Positions 63,212 to 64,000 of a stretch of 64,000 bases of DNA are shown one piece after another; position 1 is the first letter of the stretch; each line of letters starts with the position of its first letter. The stretch comes from Komarekiella atlantica HA4396-MV6 (GTDB lineage Bacteria; Cyanobacteriota; Cyanobacteriia; Cyanobacteriales; Nostocaceae): the NCBI GenBank assembly GCA_019359395.1, contig JAHHHK010000001.1, positions 248,001-312,000 on the forward strand, given 5' to 3'. A model generated the notes under the pieces. It ran no database searches. It saw only the letters and a program-made list of their open reading frames with translations, and was not told the DNA's origin. The translations under genes and the position numbers were made by a program.

Positions 63212-63952
63212 ATGAGGAAATCAAGCAAAGATTTTGAACCCTTAATCAACAGAGAAGCCCCGCCAGTTGTTGAACGCATGGGGCTAACTTGGCTGATTGG
63301 AGCGGCGATCGCCACTACTTTGCTATGGCAAGTTCCAGGAGGCGATTATATTTTATACCCATTTACGATCCTGGCAACTTGGTTTCACGAAATGGGTCAC
63401 GGCTTGATGGCTTTGCTACTAGGAGGACAGTTTCAGAGATTAGAGATTTTTAGTAATGGTTCCGGTGTCGCAACTTATGGCCTCCGGTCGTCATGGGGGC
63501 CAATTGGCCCGGCTTTAGTTGCAGCAGCAGGGCCAATGGGCCCGCCTCTTGCGGGTGCGGTCTTGATTTTGGCTTCTCGCAGTTTTAGAGCAGCCTCCTT
63601 GAGTTTGAAAATTTTAGGAAGCTTTTTGCTGTTTTCAGCATTAATTTGGGTGCGTTCTTTGTTTGGATTAGTAGCAATTCCCCTGCTAGGTTTGATTATC
63701 CTAGGTATTGCCTTGAAAGCTCCTCGTTGGGCGCAGGGTTTTGCCATTCAATTTTTAGGCGTACAAGCTTGTATAAGCACGTATCATCAACTTGATTATC
63801 TATTTAGCTATAGTGCTGGTTCCCTAGGACTTTCGGATACAGCACAAATGCAGCGGTATTTAATTTTACCTTACTGGTTTTGGGGCGGGTTGATGGCGAT
63901 CGCGTCTTTGGTGATTCTAGTCCAAAGTCTCCGCGTTGCCTATCGTTCGTAG
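63212..63952 (+). CDS. M50-family membrane metallopeptidase-like protein
   Basis: 246 residues with several hydrophobic segments. His59-Glu60-Met-Gly-His63 in 'TWFHEMGHGLMALLLGG' is the HExGH zinc motif of site-2-protease-like enzymes. This compact form lacks a PDZ domain. It matches the M50B-like group of bacterial and plant plastid proteins. Whether it cleaves substrates is unknown. Confidence 0.85.
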   Translation: MRKSSKDFEPLINREAPPVVERMGLTWLIGAAIATTLLWQVPGGDYILYPFTILATWFHEMGHGLMALLLGGQFQRLEIFSNGSGVATYGLRSSWGPIGPALVAAAGPMGPPLAGAVLILASRSFRAASLSLKILGSFLLFSALIWVRSLFGLVAIPLLGLIILGIALKAPRWAQGFAIQFLGVQACISTYHQLDYLFSYSAGSLGLSDTAQMQRYLILPYWFWGGLMAIASLVILVQSLRVAYRS

Positions 63953-64000
63953 TGTTAGTTAATCAGCCAACTAGTGCCTTAGCTTCAACTTCTGGTTGAG

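Overview
The window looks like chromosomal DNA of a filamentous, probably heterocyst-forming cyanobacterium of the Nostoc/Anabaena type. Evidence: many HIP1 octamers (GCGATCGC, e.g. 2395-2402); oxygenic-photosynthesis genes (ycf3 and a high-light-inducible protein); arrays of short tandem heptamers (TTAACAG and relatives) between genes, typical of Nostocales; and Gmd/Fcl polysaccharide genes. No rRNA, tRNA, CRISPR array, transposase or phage structural gene could be supported.

Layout. 1-1.1 kb: a truncated DUF2157 membrane protein. 1.1-2.35 kb: a gap holding a nested inverted-repeat element around a ten-copy 21-bp array. 2.35-7.1 kb: ClpB, a small-protein/HNH pair with an amber codon in the HNH gene, DUF924 and SRPBCC proteins. 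8.2-13.8 kb: a CPA2 antiporter and a tightly overlapping seven-gene Mrp-type antiporter operon (C-D-E-F-G-DUF4040-B). 14-23.5 kb: rubredoxin (168 bp), a BaiN-like flavoprotein, LpxD, an HdrB-like CCG protein, AcpP, FabF, transketolase and a VapC-type toxin with an unusual partner. 23.6-33.7 kb: SMP-30, Uma2 and CSP41-like proteins, then a polysaccharide cluster (GT4, two polyprenyl-phosphate sugar transferases, Gmd, Fcl) with 5-FCL and an orphan sugar ABC permease. 34-38 kb: one 1344-residue Hsp70/actin-fold protein with a long disordered front half. 39.2-42.1 kb: Crp/Fnr regulator, DUF2232 and CobT, the latter with an in-frame repeat-like insert. 42.2-54.6 kb: TetR/Coq4 divergent pair, glutathione enzymes, GatC, Ycf3, SRAP, small DUF proteins, a ferritin/hemerythrin protein, an aroA 3' fragment, a thioredoxin-fold protein and an Hlip.

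54.8-58.4 kb is the most interesting region: a co-directional series of four genes on deoxypyrimidine metabolism. These are a two-domain thymidylate-synthase-like protein, a dCTP-deaminase/dUTPase-fold protein that appears to have lost its catalytic Glu and carries a C-terminal membrane anchor, a nucleoside deoxyribosyltransferase/DNPH1-like protein, and a zinc dCMP deaminase. 58.5-64 kb: a CobO-like protein without a P-loop, an adenylate-kinase-like protein, RNase PH, 6-phosphogluconolactonase, a zinc-ribbon/FHA protein and an M50 metallopeptidase.

All assignments come from reading the sequence and recalling protein families. No database search was run, and alignments to family members were made from memory.
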